Of a DNA stretch of 64,000 bases, positions 34,846-43,739 are shown in pieces (positions within the stretch are counted from its first letter, which is position 1; each line of letters begins with the position of its first letter). The stretch comes from Sideroxydans sp. Lineage in GTDB: Bacteria; Pseudomonadota; Gammaproteobacteria; Burkholderiales; Gallionellaceae. Below the pieces are notes generated by a model that was given only the letters and a program-made list of their open reading frames with translations, did no database searches and had not been told where the DNA came from. Location: NCBI GenBank assembly GCA_028710605.1, contig JAQTTU010000011.1, forward strand, positions 1 through 64,000, in the 5' to 3' direction. The translations under genes were made by a program, and so were the position numbers.

Positions 34846-36675
34846 CTATTGCTTGTAGTTCAACCCGACAAACACGGTGCGTCCCAAAGTGTTGTAACCA
34901 TGCGCCAACATGTAGTCCCGTTTGAACAGGTTATCCACTCGCGCCGACAGATTGAAGTGTTTGTCCAACACGTAGCTTGCGGTGAGGTTCACTACATCGT
35001 ATGCGGCTAGTTCAAGACGTTGTGTGGGATACGCGGTGATGTGATTATCTTCGCGCGCACCGCTGTGTTGCCACTCTCCTCCCATTTTCAACGCGCCGAA
35101 CTGCCGATCAATACCGACGCTGGAGAAGCTCTTGGCCCTGCGCAACAAGGCCTGCCCGGTCTGGGTATCGCGCGGGTTTTGCCGGGTCGCCGCCAGCTTC
35201 ACCCCGGTATCGCCGAACTGTCCGTTGTAGTCCAATTCCAAACCATTGATACGCGCTTCATTCAAGTTCTGCATTACCCAGCTTGAATCGGCAACAATCA
35301 GATCACGAATCAGGTTGTCGAAATACACCGCGTTCAAGCGCTGCTCATTATTTTCATAATGCAATCCCAACTCGCTGTTGCGCGATTGCTCCGGCTTCAG
35401 ATTGGGGTTTGCCCCCCATGAAACAGGGGCATGCGAATCATTGAAAGTGGGGGTCTTGAATGCGGTGGAAGTGCTGGCAGTTGCACGCCAGGCCGGGGTC
35501 ACATCGAAGCCATAACCCAGCAACCAGGTATTCGCCGTGCCGAAATCCGAATATTTATCGCGTCGCAAATTGAGCTGCACCTGTTGCACACCGTAGTTAC
35601 CGGTGTAGCCAGCGAACAGGCTGTCATCTGTGCGATCAGTTCGCGTGTACAGTGTTTGGCTGGCAACTTGCTGCTTCAGTTTTTCCAGCCCGACAATCAG
35701 CACATTATGCTCTGCCAGATGCAGCGTGTTCTGCCATGTCAGCAGATTGTTGGTGCTTTTAAGCTCCGCACCGGCGACACCATTCAAAATATCCTGATAG
35801 TTGTCCACGCCCCGCGACAGCTGCAACTTGCTCTGCCAGTTAGCGCTCAGCCGATTGTCCGACACCACGGCGACCTTTTGAATGTGCGACTTGCTGTCGC
35901 TCACATTTGTTGCGGAAGCGAACGCGTTATCAAATTGGTTCGTCCCGTTGCTGTCAAAAACTGAGGCCGACAGGCTGTGCGCATCGCTGAAGGCATGGCG
36001 CACATTCGCCGATACGCTGTTATTCCGGTATCCGTCTTTGTCCGGGTTAACGCCGGGAACAATGCCGGGGCTGATCGCCGATACGCCATCTGTCTTGAAT
36101 TTCGAGAGTTGCAGATTAAATGCGGTATTGGCTACTTCACCGCCGAAACCTGCGGATGCGCGTTGCGTGTTATGCGACCCAGCGCCGATATTGGCATTGA
36201 AGGACGGCGTACCTTTACCGCGCTTGGTGAATATCTGAATCACCCCGCCAATCGCTTCCGAACCGTACAGACTACTAGCATTACCTCGCACCACTTCGAT
36301 GCGCTCGATCTGGTCTGGCATCAGTTGCTCGATTGCCGTAGCGCCGGTTGTCGCCGAGTTGATGCGCACCCCATCCAGCAATACCAGCGTTTGGTTGGAG
36401 TTCGTGCCACGCAAAAACAGGCTGCTCTGTTTGCCGATGCCGCCTTTCTGATAAACCTCTACTCCAGCCAAACCCTTCAACAACGCGGGCACATCGGCTG
36501 CCTGCGAAGCTTGTATTTCTTTCTGCGTAATGACCGTGGTATGCGACAAGGTTTGAGTCAGGGCTTGCTCTGAGCGCGTGGCAGTGACCACCACTTCGTC
36601 AAGACTATCGGTTGCGGCTTGCGCCAAGGGAATAGCCGCGAACAACAATGCGGCGAGAAAGAATTTTTGTTTCAT
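34846..36675 (-). CDS. btuB: TonB-dependent vitamin B12 receptor BtuB
   Basis: A 609-aa outer-membrane beta-barrel that imports cobalamin with energy from TonB. It has a signal peptide (cut after AQA), the TonB box-like DEVVVTATR (near 26-34), a plug domain with RIEVVRGNASSLYGSEAIGG (near 128-147), and ends in an aromatic-rich strand finishing FVGLNYKQ. A cobalamin riboswitch lies in its leader. btuM follows 78 bp downstream on the same strand. Confidence 0.93.
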   Translation of the reverse strand: MKQKFFLAALLFAAIPLAQAATDSLDEVVVTATRSEQALTQTLSHTTVITQKEIQASQAADVPALLKGLAGVEVYQKGGIGKQSSLFLRGTNSNQTLVLLDGVRINSATTGATAIEQLMPDQIERIEVVRGNASSLYGSEAIGGVIQIFTKRGKGTPSFNANIGAGSHNTQRASAGFGGEVANTAFNLQLSKFKTDGVSAISPGIVPGVNPDKDGYRNNSVSANVRHAFSDAHSLSASVFDSNGTNQFDNAFASATNVSDSKSHIQKVAVVSDNRLSANWQSKLQLSRGVDNYQDILNGVAGAELKSTNNLLTWQNTLHLAEHNVLIVGLEKLKQQVASQTLYTRTDRTDDSLFAGYTGNYGVQQVQLNLRRDKYSDFGTANTWLLGYGFDVTPAWRATASTSTAFKTPTFNDSHAPVSWGANPNLKPEQSRNSELGLHYENNEQRLNAVYFDNLIRDLIVADSSWVMQNLNEARINGLELDYNGQFGDTGVKLAATRQNPRDTQTGQALLRRAKSFSSVGIDRQFGALKMGGEWQHSGAREDNHITAYPTQRLELAAYDVVNLTASYVLDKHFNLSARVDNLFKRDYMLAHGYNTLGRTVFVGLNYKQ

Positions 36676-36799
36676 GATACTTCCTAATTAAAGTTCCAAG
36701 CGACCCCGTTGGAACATTGAACAAAATCAGGAATGCGGCGAGAAGTGAGAATGACCCTGAAGAACGAGCATTCATGCGCCCCACGCGCATTTCCTGAAC

Positions 36800-36987
36800 C
36801 ATACTTCGAGGCCGGTATCCGGGCTCACAAGTTTTGATTCGTCGCCTTCCCATGCTTGCGCACAGTGGCATTTCGACGAACCCACACTTGCTTACCGTTG
36901 CGGGGGCAGCACAGGCATTGGAGTTAATGCTTCCTCACCTGTTTCCCGTTTAACTGAAAGGCTCGCGCCCTTCTGCACCTTGAAGCG
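36800..36987 (-). ncRNA. Cobalamin riboswitch
   Basis: On the minus strand the order AAACGGGAAACAGGTGAGG, AATGCCTGTGCTGCCCCC GC, GCCACTG, GGGAAGGC and the B12 box AGCCCGGATACCGGCC (about 36810-36826) matches the AdoCbl riboswitch core. It ends about 130 bp before the btuB start. An extended -10 TGGTAGAAT (36994-36999) sits just upstream. B12 binding would reduce btuB expression, and probably btuM. Confidence 0.93.
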
Positions 36988-37052
36988 GACGGCATTCTAC
37001 CAGAGCTTGCGCATCAAAATTCCAAAGCACATGCAAAACACACTGTTACCGA

Positions 37053-37082
37053 TTGACTTAACAGGGTTTTTAAAATTATAGT
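37053..37082 (+). promoter_or_regulatory. Promoter placing the transcript start at the TIGR02449 gene ATG
   Basis: TTGACT (37053-37058) and TATAGT (37077-37082) with 18-bp spacing (or TTATAG with 17). A start 6-7 bp after the -10 falls at 37088-37089, the A of the ATG itself, and no ribosome site precedes that ATG. This predicts a leaderless mRNA. Confidence 0.6.
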
Positions 37083-37088
37083 GCAAGC

Positions 37089-37289
37089 ATGCATAACGAA
37101 CTCGACACCCTCGACCAAAAACTGGCGCAACTGGTACAACTCACGCAGCGTTTGCGCGCCGAGAATATCCAATTGCGTCAGGAAGTCGCGGCGGCGGTGA
37201 GCCAACAGCGCAAGAGTCAGGACAAGGTCAACGAAGCCGCACAACGTTTGGAAAACCTCCTCTCCCAACTCCCCGAAGGCGCGCAATGA
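37089..37289 (+). CDS. TIGR02449/ZapB-like coiled-coil protein
   Basis: A 66-aa protein that is almost entirely one coiled coil (LDTLDQKLAQLVQLTQRLRA and heptads after it). Proteins of this type precede zapA in many proteobacteria and resemble ZapB, which stabilises the FtsZ ring. The ATG of zapA overlaps its end by 4 bp. Translation start is probably leaderless. Confidence 0.82.
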   Translation: MHNELDTLDQKLAQLVQLTQRLRAENIQLRQEVAAAVSQQRKSQDKVNEAAQRLENLLSQLPEGAQ

Positions 37290-37594
37290 ACAAAGTCAGT
37301 TCACTCGATGTCACCATCCTCGACCGCGAAATGCGCGTCGCCTGCCCCGAGGATGAACGCGCTGAATTGCTGGATGCCGTGGCGTATCTGGACAAAAAAA
37401 TGCGCGAAATACGCGATGCCGGCAAGATCGCCTCGGTCGAACGCATCGCCATCATGGCCGCACTCAACATCACTCACGAACTGCTCACCACACGCCTCGG
37501 CGGCGGATTTGACCTCGCCGAATTCAAGCGTAGAATGCAAGGCATGCAGGCAACCATCGATGCCACATTGGCAGAACAGGATGAGTTGTTCTAG
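37286..37594 (+). CDS. zapA: Cell division protein ZapA
   Basis: A 102-aa FtsZ-ring protein that cross-links FtsZ filaments. LDVTILDREMRVACPEDERA and the AAYLDKKMREIRD-like helix start are family marks; MAALNITHELL follows in the coiled-coil half. It overlaps the preceding coiled-coil gene (ATGA), and the 6S RNA gene begins just 1-2 bp after its stop. Confidence 0.92.
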   Translation: MNKVSSLDVTILDREMRVACPEDERAELLDAVAYLDKKMREIRDAGKIASVERIAIMAALNITHELLTTRLGGGFDLAEFKRRMQGMQATIDATLAEQDELF

Positions 37595-37595
37595 G

Positions 37596-37775
37596 TTTGT
37601 CCCCTGCGGTGTTCGTCAGATTCATAATTCTTTGAACCAATGAGCTAATGCTTAGGTTGCGCCCCATTAAAGTTACTGTTGTGAGCGTCCTTAACGGATG
37701 CACCTGATGTAACCGGGAACCGACCCTCTTGAACCCCGGTTCAAGATATTGAGTCAACGGCACAGGCGGGGGACT
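37596..37775 (+). ncRNA. ssrS: 6S RNA
   Basis: The region directly after zapA shows the 6S pattern: 5' TTTGTCCCCTGCGGTGTTCG, a central bulge region, CTTGAACCCCGGTTCAAG near 37729-37746 and the 3' closing arm CAGGCGGGGGAC complementary to GTCCCCTGCG. zapA-ssrS adjacency is conserved in proteobacteria. The RNA would sequester sigma-70 RNA polymerase in stationary phase. End points are approximate. Confidence 0.88.
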
Positions 37776-37782
37776 TCATTCC

Positions 37783-37815
37783 AGTGCGATCTTTCGGGGT
37801 CGCACTTTTTATTTG
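37783..37815 (+). terminator. Terminator after 6S RNA
   Basis: AGTGCGATC/GGTCGCACT with a TTTCG loop followed by TTTTTATTT. It closes the zapA-6S transcript. Confidence 0.85.
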
Positions 37816-37831
37816 CGGAATCTCAAATACA

Positions 37832-37953
37832 TTTGAGCCACGGATGCACACGGATGAAACACGGATTGATAAGGCGACTTGCGATCTCAAGACACGTTCG
37901 TGGAGAACAGAATTTCAAATCCGTGTTTCATCCGTGTTAATCCGTGGCTGATT
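37832..37953. repeat. Family C inverted repeat
   Basis: GCCACGGATGCACACGGATG and GAAACACGGATT on the left face AATCCGTGTTTCATCCGTGT and ATCCGTGGC on the right. It ends 20 bp before the EVE gene start, so it probably carries that gene's leader or promoter. Confidence 0.85.
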
Positions 37954-37973
37954 CATTATTTTCTATTCACACC

Positions 37974-38438
<465 letters not shown>

Positions 38439-38460
38439 AGGATTAGCAACTCGACTCTGC

Positions 38461-38553
38461 TCTCCCCCTGACAAGGGGGAGTTGGAGGGGGTTGGTTTTT
38501 TTGCAGCCCCCCCAACCCCTCCCAGCCTCCCCTTGTCAGGGGAGGAGCAACAC
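38461..38553. repeat. Family G-like dyad repeat
   Basis: CTCCCCCTGACAAGGGGGAG and a run of GGAGGGGGTTGG on the left face CCCCCAACCCCTCCC and CCCCTTGTCAGGGGAG on the right. Likely folds into a long hairpin between the EVE and TauE genes. Confidence 0.8.
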
Positions 38554-38588
38554 CGTTTGGGTTGACAAAATTTTTGAGGTATTTCTAA

Positions 38589-39386
38589 ATGGAATGGTAT
38601 TTCGCATATTTAGTCTTGGGCGCAATCGCCGGATTCCTCGCCGGACTGTTCGGAGTCGGCGGCGGCCTGGTGTTAGTGCCCGTGCTGCTGATGCTGTTCG
38701 ACGCGCAACATTTTTCATCCGAGTATTCGATGCACCTCGCCCTCGGCACTTCGATGGCGACCATCGTCTTCACTTCGCTCGCCAGCATGCGCAAACATCA
38801 CCAGCACGGAGCGGTGAACTGGCAAGTCGTGCGCAACATCACCCCCGGCATCCTGCTCGGCACAGCACTGGGCGCACTGCTCGCCTCGCACATCCCCACG
38901 CGCGGACTGGCCATCTTCTTCACCCTGTTCGTGTATTTCGCCGCCGCGCAAATCCTCGTCAACAAACGCCCGCACGCCTCGCGCCAACTGCCCGGCATGG
39001 CAGGCATGACACTCACCGGCACGCTCACCGGCTGGCTCAGCAGCATGGTCTCCATCGGCGGCGGCACCATCGTCGTGCCCTTCCTGCTCTGGTGCAACGT
39101 GCCCATCCGCCACGCCATCGGCACCGCCTCCGCCATCGGCTTCCCCATCGCCGTCGGCGGCACACTGGGCTACATCGCCGTCGGCTCGCACCTCGACGCA
39201 TTACCCGAACCGCACCTCGGCTACGTCTATCTACCCGCCCTGCTCTGGGTCGCCCTGGCCACCGTACTCACCGCCCCGCTGGGCGCGAAGGCTGCACATC
39301 GCATGAAGGTGGAATTGCTGCGGAAGTTGTTTGCGGTGTTGCTGATTGTGCTGGCGACGAAGTTGCTGCTGAAAGTGTTGAGTTGA
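38589..39386 (+). CDS. TauE/SafE family sulfite/organic anion exporter
   Basis: A 265-aa membrane protein with about eight hydrophobic segments and two family repeats: GAIAGFLAGLFGVGGGLVLV near 11-30 and TGTLTGWLSSMVSIGGGTIV near 140-160. Members move sulfite, sulfoacetate or similar anions. Substrate here is unknown. Confidence 0.88.
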   Translation: MEWYFAYLVLGAIAGFLAGLFGVGGGLVLVPVLLMLFDAQHFSSEYSMHLALGTSMATIVFTSLASMRKHHQHGAVNWQVVRNITPGILLGTALGALLASHIPTRGLAIFFTLFVYFAAAQILVNKRPHASRQLPGMAGMTLTGTLTGWLSSMVSIGGGTIVVPFLLWCNVPIRHAIGTASAIGFPIAVGGTLGYIAVGSHLDALPEPHLGYVYLPALLWVALATVLTAPLGAKAAHRMKVELLRKLFAVLLIVLATKLLLKVLS

Positions 39387-39575
39387 CTCGATACCAAGCG
39401 ATACCAAGAAATATTTTTCTATAAACGGCGGAGCCAGCCCGGTAGGGCGCAATAACCAACGGACATTGCGCCGCATAAGGAATAACTAAACATCCGGTGC
39501 AATGCGCTACGCTTATTGCACCCTGCGAATTCAAAAACCAATTGCGTGAAGATGCCCGAATCTAGGGCGTTCCCA

Positions 39576-39860
39576 TCAAGCCCCCAGATACGCCCGCTGC
39601 ACCGCATCACCCCCCAGCAAGTCATTCGCCGCACCCGACAAGGTGCTCGCCCCGCTCTCCAGCACGTAGCCGCGTTGCGCGGCTTCGAGGGTGAGCTTGG
39701 CGTTTTGTTCGACCAGCAAAATCGTCACGCCTTGTGCGGAAATGTTGCGGATGGTTTCGAAGATTTTTTCCACCATCAGCGGCACGAGCCCCATGCTGGG
39801 TTCGTCGAGCATGAGCAAGGTGGGGCGGCTCATCAGGGCGCGCGCCATGGCATCCATATT
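39576..39860 (-). pseudogene. Duplicated 3' end of livF
   Basis: About 93 codons from MARALMSRPTLLMLDEPSMG (Walker B) to the AYLGA stop, nearly identical to the end of intact livF at 40777. Homology begins 28 bp after the stop (39548) and stops near 39857; the offset between copies is exactly 1201 bp. The Walker A and signature parts are absent, so it is not functional. A 104-aa frame that extends a few codons upstream is chance. Toxin-antitoxin genes lie between the copies. Confidence 0.9.
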
Positions 39861-39943
39861 GTTCGCCAGTGCTGAATGGTATTGACGCACGCATGATTGT
39901 CAGCGACGATGATCTATGCCATACAACATGATGGAGGTCAGTG

Positions 39944-40216
39944 ATGAACACTCTGAGCAACATTGAATCTGAAATAGCGGCGCTGCCGCCCAACCTGCGC
40001 GCGGAGGTGCTGGACTTTGTGCAGTTCGTCAAGCAGCGGCATGGGCTGACGGGTGCGCATAAGGCTGTTGTTACCACATCGGAATCGGGAGATTCGCCTT
40101 TTTTTCAAGCGTTGGATGCGGCGGGGTTGATCGGCTGTATCGAAAGCGATGAGCAGCTTTCTACCACTTACAAAAGCAAACTTGATTTTTCGACCAAGCA
40201 CGGAGTTCAGCCGTGA
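39944..40216 (+). CDS. DUF2281-like antitoxin
   Basis: A 90-aa protein whose first half, IESEIAALPPNLRAEVLDFV and then QFVKQRHG, matches the DUF2281/VapB-like family often paired with PIN toxins. ATG 39944 lies five bases after GGAGGT. The PIN gene's GTG overlaps its stop (GTGA). Base composition is lower in GC than neighbours, which suits acquired DNA. Confidence 0.75.
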   Translation: MNTLSNIESEIAALPPNLRAEVLDFVQFVKQRHGLTGAHKAVVTTSESGDSPFFQALDAAGLIGCIESDEQLSTTYKSKLDFSTKHGVQP

Positions 40217-40635
40217 TTCTGGTGGACACCGGGGCTTGGCTGGCTTTGCTGGATCGCGGCGATGCTTACCACACTCGCTGCCGCAAATTCTTTCAGCACA
40301 ATCGGGAGCCGCTGATTACAACGTATCCCGTGCTGGTTGAGTGCGTGCATCTGATGTTCAGCCGGATCGGTGTTGAGAAAACACTGGGTTGGTTGGAAAC
40401 ATTGCGTACTCAAGGCGTGAGCGTTTTTGCCATGGGGACGGAACATCTGCCCAGCCTCTCAGCCTTGATGCAGCAGTACGCTGATTTGCCGATGGACTTG
40501 GCGGATGCTTCGCTTGTGCTGTTGGCTGATGAGATCGGCGAAGGGCGTATTGTTAGCTCGGATGAGCGCGATTTTCACGCTTACCGCTGGAAAAATCAGC
40601 ATCCATTCCGCAATCTGCTGCTGGAGCAGGATTGA
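40213..40635 (+). CDS. PIN domain ribonuclease toxin (VapC-like)
   Basis: A 140-aa PIN protein. The acidic active site is complete: Asp5 (LVDTGAWLALLD), Glu near 43 (VLVECVHLM), Asp near 95-99 (MDLADASLVLLAD) and Asp near 117 (SSDERDF). It would cleave RNA and be held inactive by the upstream antitoxin, with which it overlaps by 4 bp. The GTG start is fixed by the overlap. Surrounded by two copies of the livF 3' end. Confidence 0.83.
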   Translation: MILVDTGAWLALLDRGDAYHTRCRKFFQHNREPLITTYPVLVECVHLMFSRIGVEKTLGWLETLRTQGVSVFAMGTEHLPSLSALMQQYADLPMDLADASLVLLADEIGEGRIVSSDERDFHAYRWKNQHPFRNLLLEQD

Positions 40636-40649
40636 GCCACTCACCTGCT

Positions 40650-40776
40650 CCGCAACGCCCGCAAGGGGTAGGCCGTGGTTTAAAGCCAACAAGTCGGCAA
40701 CAACCACGCACACGCCCGTCAATAGGCAATCTACACGCGACGTATATCGTAGATGCCCGTATTTAGGGCGTTCCCA
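40650..40776. repeat. Family X word plus family E hairpin between toxin gene and livF
   Basis: CCCGCAAGGGGTAGGCCGTG (40659 on) recurs at 43651. Then a family E copy: GCCCGTCAATAGGCAATCTA facing CGTAGATGCCCGTATTT, ending 20 bp before the livF stop. Confidence 0.8.
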
Positions 40777-41487
40777 TCAAGCGCCAAGATACGCCCGCTG
40801 CACCGCATCGCTCCCCAGCAAGTCACCCGCCGCACCTGACAAGGTGATCGTCCCGCTTTCCAGCACATAGCCGCGTTGCGCGGCTTCGAGGGCGAGTTTG
40901 GCATTCTGCTCGACCAGCAAAATGGTCATGCCCTGCGCGGAAATATTGCGAATGGTTTCGAAGATCTTTTCCACCATCAGCGGGGCGAGTCCCATGCTGG
41001 GTTCGTCCAGCATGAGCAAGGTGGGACAGCTCATCAGGGCGCGCGCCATGGCGACCATTTGCTGCTCACCGCCGGAGAGCGTGCCTGCGAGTTGTGCGCG
41101 GCGTTCGGCCAGGCGCGGGAACAATTCAAATTGGCGTGCGAGGTCGGTGGCGATTCCGGTTTTGTCGTGGCGAATGTAGGCGCCCATCAGCAGGTTCTCT
41201 TCCACGGTAAGCCGCGCGAATATACCGCGACCTTCGGGCACCAGCGCGATACCGTTCATCACGCGCTGATGCGCCAGGACGGGCAGCAGGGATTTTTCCT
41301 GATAGTGAACTTTGCCGGAGACGGGATGCAGCAAGCCCGCCAGCGCTTTGAGTGTGGTGGTTTTGCCCGCACCGTTGCTGCCGATGAGCGTGACCAGTTC
41401 GCCCTGGGCGATGGACAGGCTGATGCCTTTCAGGGCCTGAATGCCGCCGTAGGAGACTTTGAGGTTTTCGACTTCGAGCAGGTTCAT
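40777..41487 (-). CDS. livF: Branched-chain amino acid ABC transporter ATP-binding protein LivF
   Basis: The smaller ATPase of the HAAT-type importer, 236 aa from MNLLEVENLKVSYGGIQALK. Walker A GSNGAGKTTT, signature LSGGEQQM and Walker B LLMLDEPSMGL are all present. The ATG at 41487 lacks a clear ribosome site; an in-frame TTG at 41499 exists. Last gene of the liv set, separated from livG by a 142-bp repeat. Its 3' third is duplicated at 39576. Confidence 0.94.
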   Translation of the reverse strand: MNLLEVENLKVSYGGIQALKGISLSIAQGELVTLIGSNGAGKTTTLKALAGLLHPVSGKVHYQEKSLLPVLAHQRVMNGIALVPEGRGIFARLTVEENLLMGAYIRHDKTGIATDLARQFELFPRLAERRAQLAGTLSGGEQQMVAMARALMSCPTLLMLDEPSMGLAPLMVEKIFETIRNISAQGMTILLVEQNAKLALEAAQRGYVLESGTITLSGAAGDLLGSDAVQRAYLGA

Positions 41488-41496
41488 ATCAAAACC

Positions 41497-41629
41497 CAAA
41501 CTTTAGCCACAGAGATCACAGAGCACACAGAGAAATGCCCGAAAGTTTGAAGATTCAGCGTGCTTCGGATTCGCACCAGCGTTTTTCTCTGTGGCCTCTG
41601 TGTTCTCTGTGGCAAATTGTTTTTGATTT
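41497..41629. repeat. Family B inverted repeat between livG and livF
   Basis: TTAGCCACAGAGATCACAGA on the left faces CTCTGTGTTCTCTGTGGC on the right. It fills the gap between the two genes completely. Confidence 0.85.
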
Positions 41630-42409
41630 TCATGCCACCTCACCGCCAAGATACGCAGCGATCACTGCCTTGTCGCGCCGCACTTCTTCCGGCACACCTT
41701 CGGCGATCTTTTTGCCGTAGTCCAGCACGGCGACGCGGTCGCACAATCCCATGATGAGTTTCACGTCGTGTTCGATCAGCAACACGGTGATGCCGCTGGC
41801 GCGGATCTTTTGCAGCAGGGCTTTCAGCGCCACGGTTTCGGTGGCGTTCATGCCGGCGGCGGGTTCATCCAGCGCGAGCAGTTTGGGTTCGGTGGCAAGG
41901 GCGCGCGCGATTTCGAGCCGGCGCTGTTCGCCGTAGGAAAGATGTTTGGCCAGCGTCTGGTGCGCGCGGTCGATGCCGACGTAGTCCAGCAATTCGCGCG
42001 CGCGTTGCACCGTGGCGCGCTCTTCGGCGCGCGCGGCGGCGTGGCGGGTGAGTGCGCCCCAGATGCCGGTGTGCGTGCGCAGATGGCGGCCGACCATGAT
42101 GTTTTCCAGCGCGCTCATGTTGGCGAACAGGCGAATGTTCTGGAAGGTGCGCGCGATACCGGCTTGCGCCAGCAGGTGCGGTTTGCAATGGGTGTAGCGC
42201 TTGCCCGCAAAATCGAATGCGCCGCTGTCCAGTTGGTACAGCCCGGTGACGACGTTGAACAGCGTGGTTTTGCCCGCGCCGTTGGGGCCGATCAGGCCGT
42301 AGATCTCGCCCTGCTTGATGTGCAGCGAAACATCGGCCAGCGCCACCACGCCGCCGAAGTGTTTGCCGACGTTTCGGAGTTCAATCAGGTATTCACTTGG
42401 AGGCGTCAT
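41630..42409 (-). CDS. livG: Branched-chain amino acid ABC transporter ATP-binding protein LivG
   Basis: The larger ATPase of the pair, 259 aa. ATG 42409 follows GGAGACGGTGT and overlaps the last 17 bp of livM, so translation is coupled. Walker A GPNGAGKTTL, the GIARTFQNIRLF segment specific to LivG, signature LSYGEQRRLEIARALA and Walker B LLALDEPAAGMN are seen. Confidence 0.95.
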   Translation of the reverse strand: MTPPSEYLIELRNVGKHFGGVVALADVSLHIKQGEIYGLIGPNGAGKTTLFNVVTGLYQLDSGAFDFAGKRYTHCKPHLLAQAGIARTFQNIRLFANMSALENIMVGRHLRTHTGIWGALTRHAAARAEERATVQRARELLDYVGIDRAHQTLAKHLSYGEQRRLEIARALATEPKLLALDEPAAGMNATETVALKALLQKIRASGITVLLIEHDVKLIMGLCDRVAVLDYGKKIAEGVPEEVRRDKAVIAAYLGGEVA

Positions 42410-43493
42410 ACACCGTCTCCTGCTCTTGTTGCAGCACGCCGTCGTCGGCATCGAATTCGCGGCGGCGCTGGGTGGAAGGCCACAGTCCGGCGGGTCGCCA
42501 CAGCATGACCAAAATCAGCGCCAAACCGAACATCAGCATGCGCAAACTTTCGGGATCGACCACCACTTTGCCCAGCAGCGCCTGTTGCACCGGCCCCGCC
42601 GCGTTGCGGAACAGTTCCGGCAGCGCCACCAGTATCACGCCGCCCAACACCACGCCGCCGACGTTACCCATGCCGCCCAGCACCACCATGCACAAGACCA
42701 TGATGGATTCCATCAGGCTGAAACTTTCCGGGCTGACGAAGCCCTGAAAACCCGCGAACAAGCCGCCGGAAATGCCGCCGAACGTCGCGCCCATGGCGAA
42801 CGCCAGCAGCTTGATGTTGCGCGTGTTGACGCCCATCGCCGAGGCGGCGACTTCGTCTTCGCGTATCGCCACCCAGGCGCGACCGATGCGCGAATCTTCC
42901 AGACGGCGCGAGACGAAAATCACCAGCAGCGTGAAGGCGAGGAACAGGTAGTAATGCAGATGCACGTCATCAACGCGCATGCCCATCCATTCATACGAGT
43001 TGCCGAACGAAAAGCTGCCGATCTGCAACGGGTCGATGGCGCTGATGCCTTGCGGGCCGTTGGTGATGTTGACCGGCGCGTTCAGGTTATTGAGGAAGAT
43101 GCGGATGATCTCGCCGAAACCGAGCGTGACGATGGCGAGGTAATCGCCGCGCAGCTTGAGCGTGGGCGCGCCGAGCAACACGCCGAAGCCGCAAGCGATC
43201 AGCGCGCCCAGCGGCAGCGTGACAACCATCGGCCAGTGCAGGCCGAACTGCGGCGAACCGAGCAAAGCGTAGGTGTAGGCACCGACGGCGAAGAATGCGA
43301 TGTAGCCCAAGTCGAGCAAGCCCGCATAACCCACCACGATGTTCAGCCCCAGCGCCAGCATGATGTAGAGCAAGGCGAAGTCGGTGATGCGCACCCAGCC
43401 GTGACCGAACAGCGCGTCGATGATGAAGGGCAGCGCCAGCAGGGCGATGGCAATCGGCGCGTTGAATAATTTGGAGTTGAGGTTGATCTTCAT
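42393..43493 (-). CDS. livM: Branched-chain amino acid ABC transporter permease LivM
   Basis: A 366-aa inner-membrane permease with about ten hydrophobic segments. GLNIVVGYAGLLDLGYIAFF near 49-68 and WVAIREDEVAASAMGVN (the ATPase-coupling loop, near 210-226) are family marks. The C-terminal tail RREFDADDGVLQQEQETVYD is hydrophilic and overlaps the livG start. Confidence 0.94.
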   Translation of the reverse strand: MKINLNSKLFNAPIAIALLALPFIIDALFGHGWVRITDFALLYIMLALGLNIVVGYAGLLDLGYIAFFAVGAYTYALLGSPQFGLHWPMVVTLPLGALIACGFGVLLGAPTLKLRGDYLAIVTLGFGEIIRIFLNNLNAPVNITNGPQGISAIDPLQIGSFSFGNSYEWMGMRVDDVHLHYYLFLAFTLLVIFVSRRLEDSRIGRAWVAIREDEVAASAMGVNTRNIKLLAFAMGATFGGISGGLFAGFQGFVSPESFSLMESIMVLCMVVLGGMGNVGGVVLGGVILVALPELFRNAAGPVQQALLGKVVVDPESLRMLMFGLALILVMLWRPAGLWPSTQRRREFDADDGVLQQEQETVYDASK

Positions 43494-43500
43494 TTTAGAA

Positions 43501-43735
43501 AAACCTTTTTGCCACAGAGAACACAGAGGTCACAGAGAATGCGGTGGCACCACAACTAGCGGCGTGTTTTTCAACGCTTTTGGTTTTGCTACTTCTGATC
43601 GAAACCCCTCGAATCATTGAACTCCCACCAGTCATCTCTGTGACCTCTGCACCCGCAAGGGGTAGGCCGTGGTTGTAAGGGGCTAAAGCCCCAACAACAC
43701 ACGCACTGTTCTCTGTGGCTAATATTTTGGTTTTT
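43501..43735. repeat. Family B inverted repeat with nested family X insertion
   Basis: The left arm GCCACAGAGAACACAGAGGT (43511 on) should meet a right arm CTCTGTGACCTCTGTGTTCT, but that arm is split at about 43649-43707 by a block that starts CCCGCAAGGGGTAGGCCGTG and includes GGGGCTAAAGCCCC. The same block start occurs at 40659. Confidence 0.82.
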
Positions 43736-43739
43736 ACTA

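Noticed and set aside
41497-41629. Possible insertion sequence ends around liv genes
   Set aside because: No transposase frame lies between any repeat arms; the elements are too short to be IS elements.
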